In this document: positions 34,700 to 46,511 of the stretch, piece by piece | Position numbering within the stretch: the stretch's first letter is position 1 | How the letters are laid out: each line of letters begins with the position of its first letter | Source: Rotaria macrura | Lineage: Eukaryota > Rotifera > Eurotatoria > Philodinida > Philodinidae | Length of the DNA stretch: 64,000 bases | Assembly (NCBI GenBank): GCA_900239685.1 | Contig: OENT01000027.1 | Span: forward strand, 124,001 to 188,000 | Direction: 5' to 3' | Position numbers and translations under genes: made by a program | Notes under the pieces: generated by a model | Databases searched by the model: none | What the model saw: only the letters and a program-made list of their open reading frames with translations | What the model was told of the DNA's origin: nothing

Positions 34700-37263
34700 A
34701 TGATCGTATTCGCTATCAATTTGATTATTTTAACACATGTTGTTTATGGACAAGGTAATTAATTAATAATAAAATTAATCTTGAAAAAGAAAATTAAAAT
34801 ATTCTCTGTACGAATAGATGGATGTGATACTGTTAATTGTGGTTCTGGCGTATGCTTATTAACAAATAATCCATCGTTACCTTACTATTGTCGATGTCCA
34901 AGTGGCGCAAATACAATATTACCATGTCCATCTGAAAGTTCGCAAGAAAATGTCAAGAGATGAGTTTCATATGAAAATTGATTCTTCTTTCTCAATAGAT
35001 CCATGCTCAAGAAATCCTTGTGGTCGAGGCATATGTGAAATAGTACCAAGTTTAAATCATGGATATCTTTGTCGATGTCCTGGTGATACGATTTCGCTAA
35101 CAAGTTGTAATAGTAAGACACCTTGCCGTTCAATGGATATTTTTCGTTTTCTCTAGCAATATTTTGTTTCACTCTCGTTTAGTTACATATACTGGCTGTT
35201 ATTCCAGTCCTTGTATCAATGGCCTATGTATTGAAGGTGTAGCAAGTTATTTTTGTAATTGTTTACCAACATGGACCGGGAAACTATGCGATGGTATATG
35301 AATTGAAAATTTTAAAAAACAAGATATACAATTTTTAATTTTTATTTTGTAGAGAAAATCATTTCACCTTGCGCGAGAAATCCATGTAATCCGGGGAAAT
35401 GTTTTTCTCTCGATGATCGAAATATACCATTCGTTTGTCTATGTCCAAATGGACAGTTTGGACTATCTTGTCGTGGTATGTATGCGTGTTACTTTTCTCT
35501 TACAGAGAATAATTTAAAATTCATTTTTCATACGATTAATTATGCCTTTTGATTGAAGTATTTGGATATCCATCTTCGACTGCTCGAATGTTGACAACTA
35601 CAAGTACAACGATGCATACACTAGTCGAATGTGATCCAACGGACTCAACATCGTGTGCAAATCATGGACAATGTTTACGCACTACGGTTGGTTATCGATG
35701 TGCTTGTAGTTCGGGTTATACCGGTATTTTTTGTGAAATGAGTAAGTTATCATATTAAGATTTTCGATTTGTCCTTTCATTAATTCTATACTCGAAAATT
35801 TAAGATATCAATGAATGTGCATCGAATCCTTGTAAGTTATCGTGAACTGAGACTAAGTAATTTTGACATATGATAACATGTACTTTTTTTGATTAGGTCA
35901 ACATGGTGGAATTTGTTATGACCTTGCAGCATCTTATGTTTGTTATTGTCCAGATGGAGTTTTTCGTCCACAATGTCAACCTAGATTATGTAATATAATT
36001 TTCAAGTTCATACTAATTGCAATATTAGATGTCAACATGTACCTAGTCGGAAAAAAAATAACTGATTCAGATGACTTGTCGACTTGTTCGATTGACTAGA
36101 ATCTAAGGTTTGGATACTCGAGCAGACCAGACGATTTGATATTTACTGTATCGATTATCACAGAATTGAATTGCAATTTTTCTGTGGGTTCGACACAAAA
36201 TAGTATATTTGAATTCTGTTTTTTTTCCAGCTTCAGCAAGTACTGTTCGTTCGTTTATATGTCCATGTCAAAATGGTGGTTCATGCTCAATGCTCGACTC
36301 TGAAACATGTGTATGTGCTAATGGTTTTACTGGTCCGTACTGTGAACATGTAATAGGTACGTATTTCTGTTTAGTAAGTTTTCTCAACAATAATTTCCTC
36401 ATAATATAAGTCATTTTTTTTTCTATCTCACTCAAAACTAACCTGCTTCTTTTACATCCCGACTGGAAATAGATATTGAGAACAAACGCCTATCTTCGTA
36501 TACTAATTCAGTATTTTCTTTCTAATAAAGCAATGACACATGCATGTCATAGGTAAGTCACAACAGTTCGATGTTTGGTTTTTTCTTGAAAAACAATTTA
36601 CTATTATAATTCTATAGTTATTCATTGAGTCCTAATCCTAATCTGATTCTAGCTTTGTTTTTCTGTTTGTTTATCGTCAAAAAACTTGTGAATGAACACA
36701 TGACAGAAATAAAATTTTTAAATATATGTACTACCTTTATTATTTAATGATAGTATTGAAAAATAGTTGATATCATTTGTTTCTATATGAATTTTTAGCG
36801 ACTACTAGTTGTGATCAAATACAATGTTTGAATGGTGGTACTTGTTATGAAAATATATCGGATTCATCTAGCCAAGATTATTGTTTATGTAAAAATGGCT
36901 ACACAGGAAAATATTGTGAAACCGGTTCGTAGATTCCTAACGGAAGCAGTCAACAGTTGCTTTAACTTGTTGTCCATCTTTTTTTCGTTTTTGAAAGAAT
37001 ATTTCCGATGTCGAGCAAATGGTCGATTTGCTGATGCATATAACTGTGTAGAAGGCAAATATTTTGAATGTATTTATTACCAACAGGGTTCGAATATGAC
37101 TCAGTATTAATTCAATCTGTTTTTTATTTTCGATTCAGGTGTTGGCTCAAATTCATATGGAATGCTCTTGAGTCGTCGTTGTCCTGCAACACTTCGATAT
37201 AATACTCAAGTGGATCGATGTGACTATCCACAAAATGTGCAATGTCTCCATCCACAACAATAA
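34700..37263 (+). CDS. Secreted EGF-repeat protein with C-terminal chitin-binding (peritrophin-A) domain
   Basis: Predicted 430-aa secreted protein. Exons: 34700-34754, 34818-34937, 34999-35112, 35183-35293, 35353-35475, 35559-35741, 35805-35831, 35897-35989, 36231-36356, 36799-36924, 36998-37087, 37139-37263 (1293 nt). Exon 1 encodes a signal peptide (about 18 residues). Eight Cys-rich EGF-like modules follow, several with typical ends such as CRCPSG, CACSSGYTGIFC, CVCANGFTGPYC and CLCKNGYTGKYC. The sixth starts INECASNPC, a partial calcium-binding EGF start, and is split across a 27-nt exon. The C terminus is a six-Cys chitin-binding type-2 domain (GRFADAYNCVEGKYFECIYY, CPATLRYN, DRCDYP). 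Every intron is phase 1, as expected for shuffled EGF modules. An AATAAA overlaps the stop codon. Likely extracellular matrix, cuticle or mucus protein; ligand unknown. Confidence 0.9.
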
Positions 37264-37265
37264 AA
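37260..37265 (+). terminator. AATAAA polyadenylation signal overlapping the EGF-gene stop codon
   Basis: The hexamer includes the TAA stop of the EGF/chitin-binding gene. No other AATAAA close downstream was noted. Confidence 0.4.
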
Positions 37266-39975
37266 TACAATACATATAAAAAACGTTTTTTCTTCAAAAC
37301 TTGAAAAATAATATGTTCAATGTTTTTCTCAATCTTTGTTAAGTTTCTTTTTTTTCTGCTAACCTCTTTCTTGTTCATACATGTGTGCTGCGCATTTTAA
37401 ACGAATAGTTGAAAATAAAACTGAAGGAAAAAAAACAAAACTTCATAGAATTCTGATTAAATTCAAAGAAGACAAGCGAAGCGAACAATTGACTTTAATT
37501 GAAGTTGCAATTGAACGTGTCAAACTAAAACATTTTTTCGGCATGTACTTCATTAATACTCAATATCCTATAAGCGTTGAATTAAGAATAATATTTTATT
37601 TAAAAAAAAACGAACATCAACAGTATGTTTTCATGTCCCAGCTATCAGTCTTATTGCTGTTATTAAACTGTCCGACATAACTCCTTTAGCTTTAAGATAT
37701 TTTATGTTTTTCAACAGTAGATATCGACTAGGTATTGTTTGTATTATTTATCATGTTATTACTTGATTGCTGGGAGTGTTCTGGTTGAAAATCAGAGCAT
37801 CATGTCTTAGTGTATCGTCAACAAACAAAAGGAATTATAAAATGCTATTCTGAAAACAAATCGCATTTTTCTTGAGAAGCCTGAAACAACGAATTTAAGA
37901 TATTCGCCGAGATTCTTCTCTTACAAGGCATTGATATTTATAGAGAATGAAAGTGAACACTGATTTGGTTGTAATCGAATAAACTAATTGTATATGAGAA
38001 CAAGTCAAAAGACGAAAAGACATGTCTGGAGACGATGAATTAATCATGTGACAATGGATATACTATATGTACAAGAAGAACAATAGATGATGAAAAACTA
38101 AAAATTTGCCCAGTATTACAAGTAACAAATTCATCGCTGCTTAATGAAGTCGGTTGACTTTCCGAAGTCGCACAACATTGAATGAACTCTGAATAACTTC
38201 TTTTGTGGGGATAATTCAAGATACACCATGTTTTTATCGCTCGTCATAGATGAAACTAAAAAGAATAATTTTTCATAGTCGTTAAACAGAAGTTCTAAAC
38301 TCGTATCGTGACTATGAGAGTATCTTTCGCATCTTCATGAATTTTCAAACATTGACCTGAAGATAAAGTAGTCTGAAACCGTTCAAAAGAATATTACTAT
38401 GAACATACATAATATCAACATAATATTAACTTTAAGTAGACGTAGATGTTCTATCTAGATAAACTTCAAAATGCATGCACATAAATAATTGTGTAGCGAT
38501 GCATGAAAATCTATTTATTTCCCGTTAGAGGCAAGATTTAAGTCTTTCACTTTGAATTTTCTACATTTTTTATGTATCTCTTGTATATAGTGGCTTTAGA
38601 CACATACAGTAATCACTTTAAATTAAATTAAGACTGCAATTAGATTTGATTATGCGATCCTAACAACAAAAGCATGAGAAGGTAAAACTAGGCTCTAGTA
38701 CGATTCTCTATTTAGTAAACCACCTATGAATATTTGGTATATTTCGACAAAATGATTGTTCAACTACATCAGGTGTTGAAACACATGAGAAAACTATATT
38801 GTCACCAGTAAAATTTCAACAACATCTATCAACAGAGATAATCAGCATTTTGTCAGTCGAATTGATATAATAATTCGGTAGGAGTAGGTGAAATTATAGG
38901 GGAAATATGTTACATTACTCTTGTGTAAAACTAAACTTTAATATTGATATGAATCGATAATAAATTAATGTATTCTCATATTTTTGATGAAGGCATATAT
39001 ATGCAAACTATTTCATCAAGTATTCATCTTTATTCTCTTAACATCCCGCATTGAAATAACGAGTGACTTGAAGACAAAAAATATTCTTTCAGGAGTTGAG
39101 TGACATAGCAACTCATGAAGAACTAATTAAAGATAGATGAATCTAGGAATAGAAAAAAAGTCTATTTTTCTCTTCTAACGTGTGATCAATTGTATTCATA
39201 AATTTGAGTTATGATGTAAAAATAATGATATATATATATCGATTTTTTTTGCTAATTAATTTGTTTACATAGGTTTGATGAAATTTAATAGAGAAATTCG
39301 AAGCTATGATACTCAACAAAAAAGACGCAGACATAGAATATTAATCTGATGAAATGAAATCAAAACAAACTTCTGCATCATTTTCAAGACTACTCATACG
39401 ATAAATCGTGACAATCAAAGAAATTCTATTCTTTACTTATGGTATTATGCTGTTAATTACTTTTTTTTAAAGTCACACACTTGTTTTAATTCTAAAAGAT
39501 TTCGTTTCAAGCATATGTCACGTTTTTTTACTGTCAAACTTTTATTTCATTGCCATCATTCTTTGTTACATATTTCACATATGTGTTTTTTTAATATAAA
39601 ATTCATTTCGTGTTGTGGATATTCCGAGATAGTTTAGATGGCTATTGACATCATCTAAATAAGTCAGGCGATCCCTTATACTAAACATAAAATAGTAAAT
39701 ATATATTAGAGATCATATTCTTTTTCTCCTCGTTTGTAATAATATAAGTTTCAAGAGGAATGTCGATCTAGTCATTCAATGGATTATTGTGAAAAGCAGA
39801 AGAAAAAGAGAAAAAAGGAGGAACACTGTGTTGATGTCATCGAGAGGAAATTGTCGAGAACAGAACGAAAAGAAAAAAAAAGAAGCGAAGTAAGAAAAAG
39901 CGAGTAACTAGATGGAAAACTCATTCATATTCAGAGATAAAAAAAACAGTGTTCAGAACTATCCAGATTTTCGAC
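37264..39975. other. Intergenic stretch between the EGF gene and the FAM234-like gene
   Basis: No supported gene. A 99-codon frame at 37381-37680 is Lys-rich, without a domain or splice-supported extension, and is regarded as chance. The remainder is AT-rich and featureless by eye. Confidence 0.5.
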
Positions 39976-42900
39976 ATGCTGACAAATGAGAATAACACAG
40001 AAATCTATGGTCTTTCACAAATGTCAACAATCGATGAAGATCAAGGGGCCTTATTGAACAAGGAACAGACCACACAAGACGATTATGTTTTGACATATCG
40101 GTTTGTAACAAGAAAAAATATGAGACTTTCCTATCTAACAACACAATAAATAATGATCATGTTTTAGCCATCGACAGTATGATCAACGTTCTGTACGTTT
40201 ATTTTTATGCTGTACATTTCTATCTTCACTTATAATAGCAACAACAATCGTTTTACTGAGTTCTTTTATATTTCATGCTGATAAAGAAAAACCATATGAT
40301 GAAAATACTCGCATTGAACTTATATGGACAGCCGGTTTTCCAAAATTACTAACAGAGACAGCATTTCGTCTTGTTGATTGTAATTCTGATGGTATACTTG
40401 ACGTTATATTTGGTTATGCTACAGGTGTTGATACATTAGCAGACAATCGTTTGTTATGTGATCTATATTTTGATGGAGTTCATCCGTGTAATGGAGGTGT
40501 TAAAGTAAGAAATTGAATTTAACGTATCGAGATATTCGAATTGGCTTTTAGGCGTTAGACGGTCGAAATGGACAACTTCTATGGAGTTATGATAAATCAA
40601 GTCATGAAGTGTTTGCATTGAATTGCCAACGAGACATTGATGGCGATCAAATTCTCGATTGTCTAACTGGTGGAAGGGGAGGCGTAAGTTTTCTTTGGAA
40701 TTTTTCCAAAATTTCTCATTCATTTTTCATTAGACTTTTGAAGCTATCAGCGGAAGAACTGGTTCATTAATATGGACATTTGATAATGATGTGCGACGAG
40801 CGACGATGAATTTTTATACACCATTATATTTAGAAAAAGATTTTGACAATGATGGTTTAAATGATATTGTAACGATACATGGAGGTGATCCAATAAGAAA
40901 ACCACGTATGTATTTCGGGAAATATCTTCGTCCATTTTCTTTTCATATGTGACGTACACTCGCTCGTGTTTAGATGATACTGTCAGATTAGCAGGTGAAG
41001 TTCTTCTTGTGAGTGCGAAAACTGGAAAATTACTCAATGTATCTATTGTTCCTGATCAAATGGAATCCTATTATTCTCCACAATTACTAAAGAGATCATG
41101 GAATGAAGAATATATTCTTGTTGGCACTGGTGGTGAAACACATGGTGGTGGACTATATGCATTTAATTTAAAATGTTTTACAAACTATTGTTCGTCGCCG
41201 GTAAAACATAAAAACAAAAGTCGAACTGTAGAAAAAAAAGTTTGATGATTGAAAATCTGTTTTTGTTTTTAGTATATAAAAATAATTAGTGATGAATATA
41301 AAGGCGTAATGACACCACCTGTTTTAGTCGATGTCAATAACGATCATATTGAAGATATAATTATTCCATTGTATAATTCAACATTATTCGCTTTTGATGG
41401 TAAAACATTTCGACAATTATGGAACAGAACATTTCCTAGTTCAGAAACATATAGGTTTATAGAATATCAGTTTTCTTTGTCTTTTTTGCCTATTTTTAAT
41501 CAATCATTATTAATTTAGTTCGCCTGCAGTTGGATATTTCAATGATGATGATATACCTGACATTATGATTCATTATCAAACCGGACCAGGCTATCCATTA
41601 TATTATAGTGCTCAGGTATGCAAAATATTTGATTGTCGATAGACTCTTTTGAAATCTACATAATGAATAGACAACTATACTTGATGGTCTTACCGGCAAA
41701 CCAATACTTGATAAATCGATTGACCAAAGTGTCGGTGTACAAAGTTCTCCATTAACCAGTTGAGTATTAAAATGCAGAAAAACAATTTGAAAATTCATTT
41801 TCATATTGAATGGATTTGTTTTTAGTAAGCTTTAAACATCGTGGACATGATATGTTTATTTATTGGATGGGAGAATGTGATGTTGTCAATAGTAATATCG
41901 AAAGAAAAATTGATTATGATAAAAGTATGACTTTTATAAAAATTGTTTATTCAAAAGTTTAAAAATTCATCTTACTTAGATACACCAAGTATTCTTCTTT
42001 CACACGCTGATATGTGTAAATTACGATATCAAACAACAAGTTTTACTGCACTTCATGGCCTAACACAATCTATGAAACCACCTGGCATACTGATGTATAA
42101 TTCAAGTAATTAAATTCAATCAAATATTTCTCATTCAGAAGCAAGACAAATTAATCTTACGATGATTTGTTTCTTTTTCGTCAAGATCAATATGTTGCTC
42201 TCGAACGAAGTACAACAAAAGCAAGTTCGATCGATGTAGAAAATTTCCTTCAGCGCTATCCTGATTATATATCAATATATAAATCATGGCAACGTCTAGA
42301 TAGTTACATGAAGGTAGTTCATGTCAATATCATTCATGCTATGAGATATTTTAAATTTGTTTCTTATTGTAAGAATCAAGATATGACAGACATAAATCTA
42401 TCGACATTGTCAGACAACAATAACGATGATTCTTTGTTAAACGACGATAATGATGAAAATGACGATGATAATGAATTTCGTTCAAATCGACGGAAATACA
42501 AACGACATGTCGGACCACATGATAATGGTGGATTACAAAGAACTATTTCAACTGGTACATTGTTCTGTGTCTTGATTTAATGTTCTATTTGATTTTAATT
42601 TATTCAGGTACATTAGCTCCTTCATTTGAACCGAATTCTAAATCAAGTATTGATTTAATCTTTGCAACCTATTGGATTCAATCAGATACATCTACATTGT
42701 TAGATGCTAATGAACGTTCATGTATTGATGAAGGTATGGCTAAAGAAGAAGATCGACTTAAATCAAAAAATGGTAAAATGAAACAAAAAGAAAGAGAAAT
42801 AATTTATTCTTCTCAATGTTCATTTTTTTTTCTCGTAGTTGATTTTTATGGAATGGATCATGATGCATATGAACATTATATTGAAGATTTATGCACGAAT

Positions 42901-43170
42901 AAAAGTCGTTTATATGAAACTGTATTAAAAATTTCACCAGATATAATCAATCAAGTTCAAACTTCAATGTTAAATCCATTTAAAAAACAATTCGGACAAT
43001 TGACCATCTATCGTATTCGTCTTCATTTTAAGAAAAAATATTGTGAGAATAACAACTCCACAAAATGTTCAACGAATTTAGATAACAATGATCTTCAACC
43101 ATTCCGACAACAGATTTGGCCTTCGTATATGGGAATCAATGGAGACTGTCATGCAAATAATCGATTGTGA
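39976..43170 (+). CDS. FAM234/ITFG3-like type II membrane protein with FG-GAP repeats
   Basis: Predicted 796-aa protein. Exons: 39976-40100, 40168-40504, 40552-40683, 40734-40905, 40974-41200, 41273-41454, 41519-41615, 41671-41758, 41826-41924, 41980-42105, 42186-42313, 42374-42554, 42608-42772, 42839-43170 (2391 nt, all phases match). A short acidic cytoplasmic tail precedes one transmembrane helix (about residues 52-76, FLSSLIIATTIVLLSSFIF). The ectodomain has repeated FG-GAP/beta-propeller calcium-loop motifs: VDCNSDGILDVIFGY, RDIDGDQILDCLTGG, KDFDNDGLNDIVTIHGG, VDVNNDHIEDIIIPLY and FNDDDIPDIMIHY. These alternate with blades of the type ALDGRNGQLLWSY and LDGLTGKPILD. Order and topology match the FAM234A/B (ITFG3) family, whose function is poorly known. 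An Asp/Asn-rich insert near 42430-42480 precedes the C-terminal region. The start ATG was chosen as first in frame; upstream sequence has no splice support. Confidence 0.85.
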
Positions 43171-43249
43171 ATTGAATTCGTTTTCTTTGCTGTTTTTTTT
43201 TCTCTTTTTGTTTGTGGAATCAAATGTGATACTCTACTGAATATTTGTC

Positions 43250-43255
43250 AATAAA
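43250..43255 (+). terminator. AATAAA polyadenylation signal of the FAM234-like gene
   Basis: Canonical hexamer 80 bp after the stop codon, followed by A- and T-rich sequence. Confidence 0.5.
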
Positions 43256-43877
43256 AGCAAAATAGTTCGATCAGAGTGAAAGTAAAAATATGAGATGCTG
43301 CATGTTTTTTTCATTTTATACCAATTAAAATATACTTGATGACTTGAAATCTCCGTCGGTAAAAATATATAGGTCAAAGGTATAGTTATACCGCATGGGT
43401 TACAAATCCAAAAGCTTTCTAGATGCTTTTCTTGTCTTTCTTCACTCTTTTTTCCCTCGATTTCTTCATTCTTGTCGTCGATTGCACAACTACACCCACA
43501 GTATGCATCAATCGAACCAACACATTCATCTGCTCTATCCTTTTTCTTCTTTTCGACGGTCGAGTTTTGTTTGCGTTCTCTACATCATCATTGCTTCTGC
43601 TGCACAGTTTGTAAATGAATAGCCATTTTCTTTTTTTTCCGACTTGTGTGCATGCAGTGCATGTGTGTGCGTATGTTGCAAGGGTCATGGTTATGCAGAG
43701 GAAGAGAGAGTATGTGAAAGAGAGAAATGTGAACATAGACGACTTTGTTTTCTTTTTTATTCTATTGTGTGCACGCACACATACAGATGAAAACATATTT
43801 TGAATAAAACCTCAACTAGTTTACGTTTTCTTTTCATTTAGCGATACAATTTTTTCATTTAATTCTATCAACAATAA

Positions 43878-44767
43878 ATGGCTTATTCGGTATGTTAATA
43901 ATGGGTTTCAATTTTAGTAAATTATCTGTTTCTCAAAGTCTTCGACAGAATCATCACGAACAGGAGATGCAGTTTGTTCCATGCAATGCGAATTTAAACG
44001 CAATGGTCCATATATATTAGCTGGCCTTGGTGTTAGTGGTGGTCTTCTTCTTTTGGCAAATCGAAATATACCAGCGATTAGTATTCCTGTTTTATCATCA
44101 GCTGCTGATCGTGTTGCTTGTATGTTGAACTTGTTTGTACTTGAATATATTTGACATAATTATCGATGAATTCTTTAGATGCTCTCCGATGGACTGGCCT
44201 CGAAGTAAATAGTTGAAATTTATATATTTCAATATAATGTGAAATGATATTTATATTTTCTTCTAGGGAATTTCAATGGTGACAGCCGTTTGGTGTGTTA
44301 TTGGTGTACGTGCTAAATGTATGTTATTCTCGTTAAAGATTGCATATACTCCTAGTTATGACTTCATGTTTAGATGGAATTGAACCAACAGCATCCGAAG
44401 ATAATCAACATTTACAAATCACACAAAGAATTTTGACAAATACAACTGAATCATTTCTTACATTTACTGCTGCCAAATTAGCTTTGGCTTCTGTACTTGA
44501 ACCAAATAATCTTCGTCTTATTCCTGCTTTGTCAGGTCTTTTCATTCTTGGGTAAGATTCTATTCAAGAAAACTTTTGACATTTTAATTAATTCTTAATT
44601 CCTCTATGTCTAGACGATATACATTTGATGCAGCAATTAACCATCCATCACGCTCATTTGGTTACACTATTAATGCTGTTGCTACATTTACAGCTTATGG
44701 TCTATTTTTGTACAAATTATTTTCAGGTGGTCTCCATGCTAATCTCCTTCCATTTTCATTTCGCTAA
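43878..44767 (+). CDS. Small MAPEG-family (TMEM79-like) membrane protein
   Basis: Predicted 200-aa protein with about four or five hydrophobic segments. Exons: 43878-43889, 43939-44119, 44179-44204, 44267-44318, 44374-44551, 44614-44767 (603 nt). The first exon codes for only MAYS; its junction was chosen because the nearer AG at the end of the T-rich tract would bring an in-frame stop. MAPEG-like signatures are ITQRILTNTTESFLTFTAAK, followed by LIPALSGLFILGRYTFDAAI. This order (N-T-x-E, then an Arg near the end of the next helix) is typical of the family of glutathione-dependent membrane enzymes and of TMEM79/mattrin. Whether it is an enzyme cannot be decided from sequence. It lies 0.7 kb downstream of the FAM234-like gene on the same strand. 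Confidence 0.8.
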
Positions 44768-46511
44768 AAAGCAAGCCGTCGTCAAAGACGATATAAGAGA
44801 AAATATATCAAACTGACTCAACGAGATTTCCCTTCAATATGTATTGCTTCGTAGAGTTATGTTACAGTGTTTAGTTTGAAAACATCCAAGATATTGATTG
44901 TTTGTGTGTGAAACAATCTTTTTTCCTATTTGTCCAACAATAAAATATATGCAACTTCTTGTTTCATTCATATTTTTCATATTACGAAAAACAAAACGTA
45001 TATTGTCAAAGTTCAATGGAATGTTTAACGAAAGTTTTTCGAAATCGATTTCTAAGAAAAGTCGAGAATAGTGTACGTATACTTTTTCAACTATGTTTCA
45101 CTGAAATTTCCTTGGTATGTCGTGAGGAACATCGAAACATCAATTAAGTTTATATTATTGATTGTGCAAAAGAGAATTAATAAGAGCAGAAACTGCTGCA
45201 CGTTGAATTATGAATGTTTTACTAAATTTTCAATAGATTTTTAAATAAATATTGAACAACGCATTACCGAAAAAAAAAATAGCCAAGCCAATATATAGAT
45301 TTAATGAACGTTTAGATTATTTTTAAACTTATAGAAGACAATACTGGTCATTTCTATTGAGATATTACTTTCCCATGTAAATTCAATATCTGGATTAATG
45401 AACATTTGTTATTCTCTCTTCGATACTTTCAACATATCCGATTGATTAAAAGATCTATGTATGAGTAAAATTTCAGTTCGAAATTCAATTAGTCGATTTT
45501 TCATCGATTCTTATAATTAAATCAAGAATAAATGAAATAATTAAAACATAATCCCCAAGGTCCATGAGCATGACCACATGTTAACCGTTCTTAGTTTAAC
45601 CAAAATATTTCTAGGGACTCAATACAAGTACGAATTGAAGTAATTTATTCATTTAAAACCTTAGAACAGACAAATTTTCGAGAAACACAAATTTTTCAAC
45701 GCTGTTCTTTTTCAAAACATTGTGAACGTTCATAGATATCAAAATTCGAAAATCAATCATTTTCTAATAACAAAAGAAAGTGAACGAGTAATACTAATTA
45801 TTTGTCCACTTTGTCAATATCACATGTTAGTAATAATTCCTATTAGTTGGAACAGAACACACAAGGATTGTCTCGTTTCGAGATCATTCATTCAACACGA
45901 TCAAATAAACAAGTGAATTATTAATCACAACCGAGCTTGTGAATTCTTCTGCTTGATTAACAACGCTTTCAATCAATAGCATCCACTCTATTCAATTCAA
46001 TCGAATCAACACTTCAAAGCATCATATGTGTATACTGGAGGATGTCTAGCATAGAAATGACGAAATATTTACTCTGTACATTCATAATTGAAATAAACGT
46101 CTAAATATATATGTATATATATTGTGAAAGTTTCTCGTTATTATTAATGTTGGTGACGTGTAACGTATCGTAGGGAAAATAGATGGTGTCGATTTATTAA
46201 AAACTTTATTTTCGAGTATGAGTGATAGTAATTAATACATGATTGTTCCTGATTCTCAAAGAAAGGACTATATGAACACAAAACTACAAATAAGTATTGA
46301 TCTTATAGCTATACAATTTTACTTGAAGAAATATGCCGATGGAATATAATACATATGTAGCAAACACTCGAATGACAAATAAAAATTCATTGGTTTAAAC
46401 GAACCAATTAAATTTCAAATACCGTTGTCATTGACGTCAAACAACAGAATGGTGATGTAGAAACAGTTTCTAGTTAGTGAAATACAAAAGAAAAGTTTTT
46501 TCTCATCAACA
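44768..46511. other. Intergenic stretch between the MAPEG gene and DRC7
   Basis: No supported gene. An AATAAA at 44939-44944 may serve the MAPEG gene. Open frames at 44.96 and 45.72 kb lack any domain or splice support. Confidence 0.5.

Noticed and set aside
36001-36120. Read-through of the EGF gene past 35989
   Set aside because: The frame soon stops. A donor at 35990 and an acceptor at 36230 give the next EGF module in phase.
36186-36196. GGGTTCGACAC resembling a tRNA B box
   Set aside because: No A box at a suitable distance and no cloverleaf could be folded. Similar GGTTCGA words at 3161 and 15573 also lack partners.
37381-37680. 99-codon + strand frame after the EGF gene
   Set aside because: Lys-rich low-complexity sequence without domain or splice support, directly behind a likely poly(A) site.
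43395-43803. Overlapping frames on both strands at 43.4-43.8 kb
   Set aside because: Simple-sequence-rich Ser/Phe/Arg translations in several frames at once, with no splice support. It is the spacer between two real genes.
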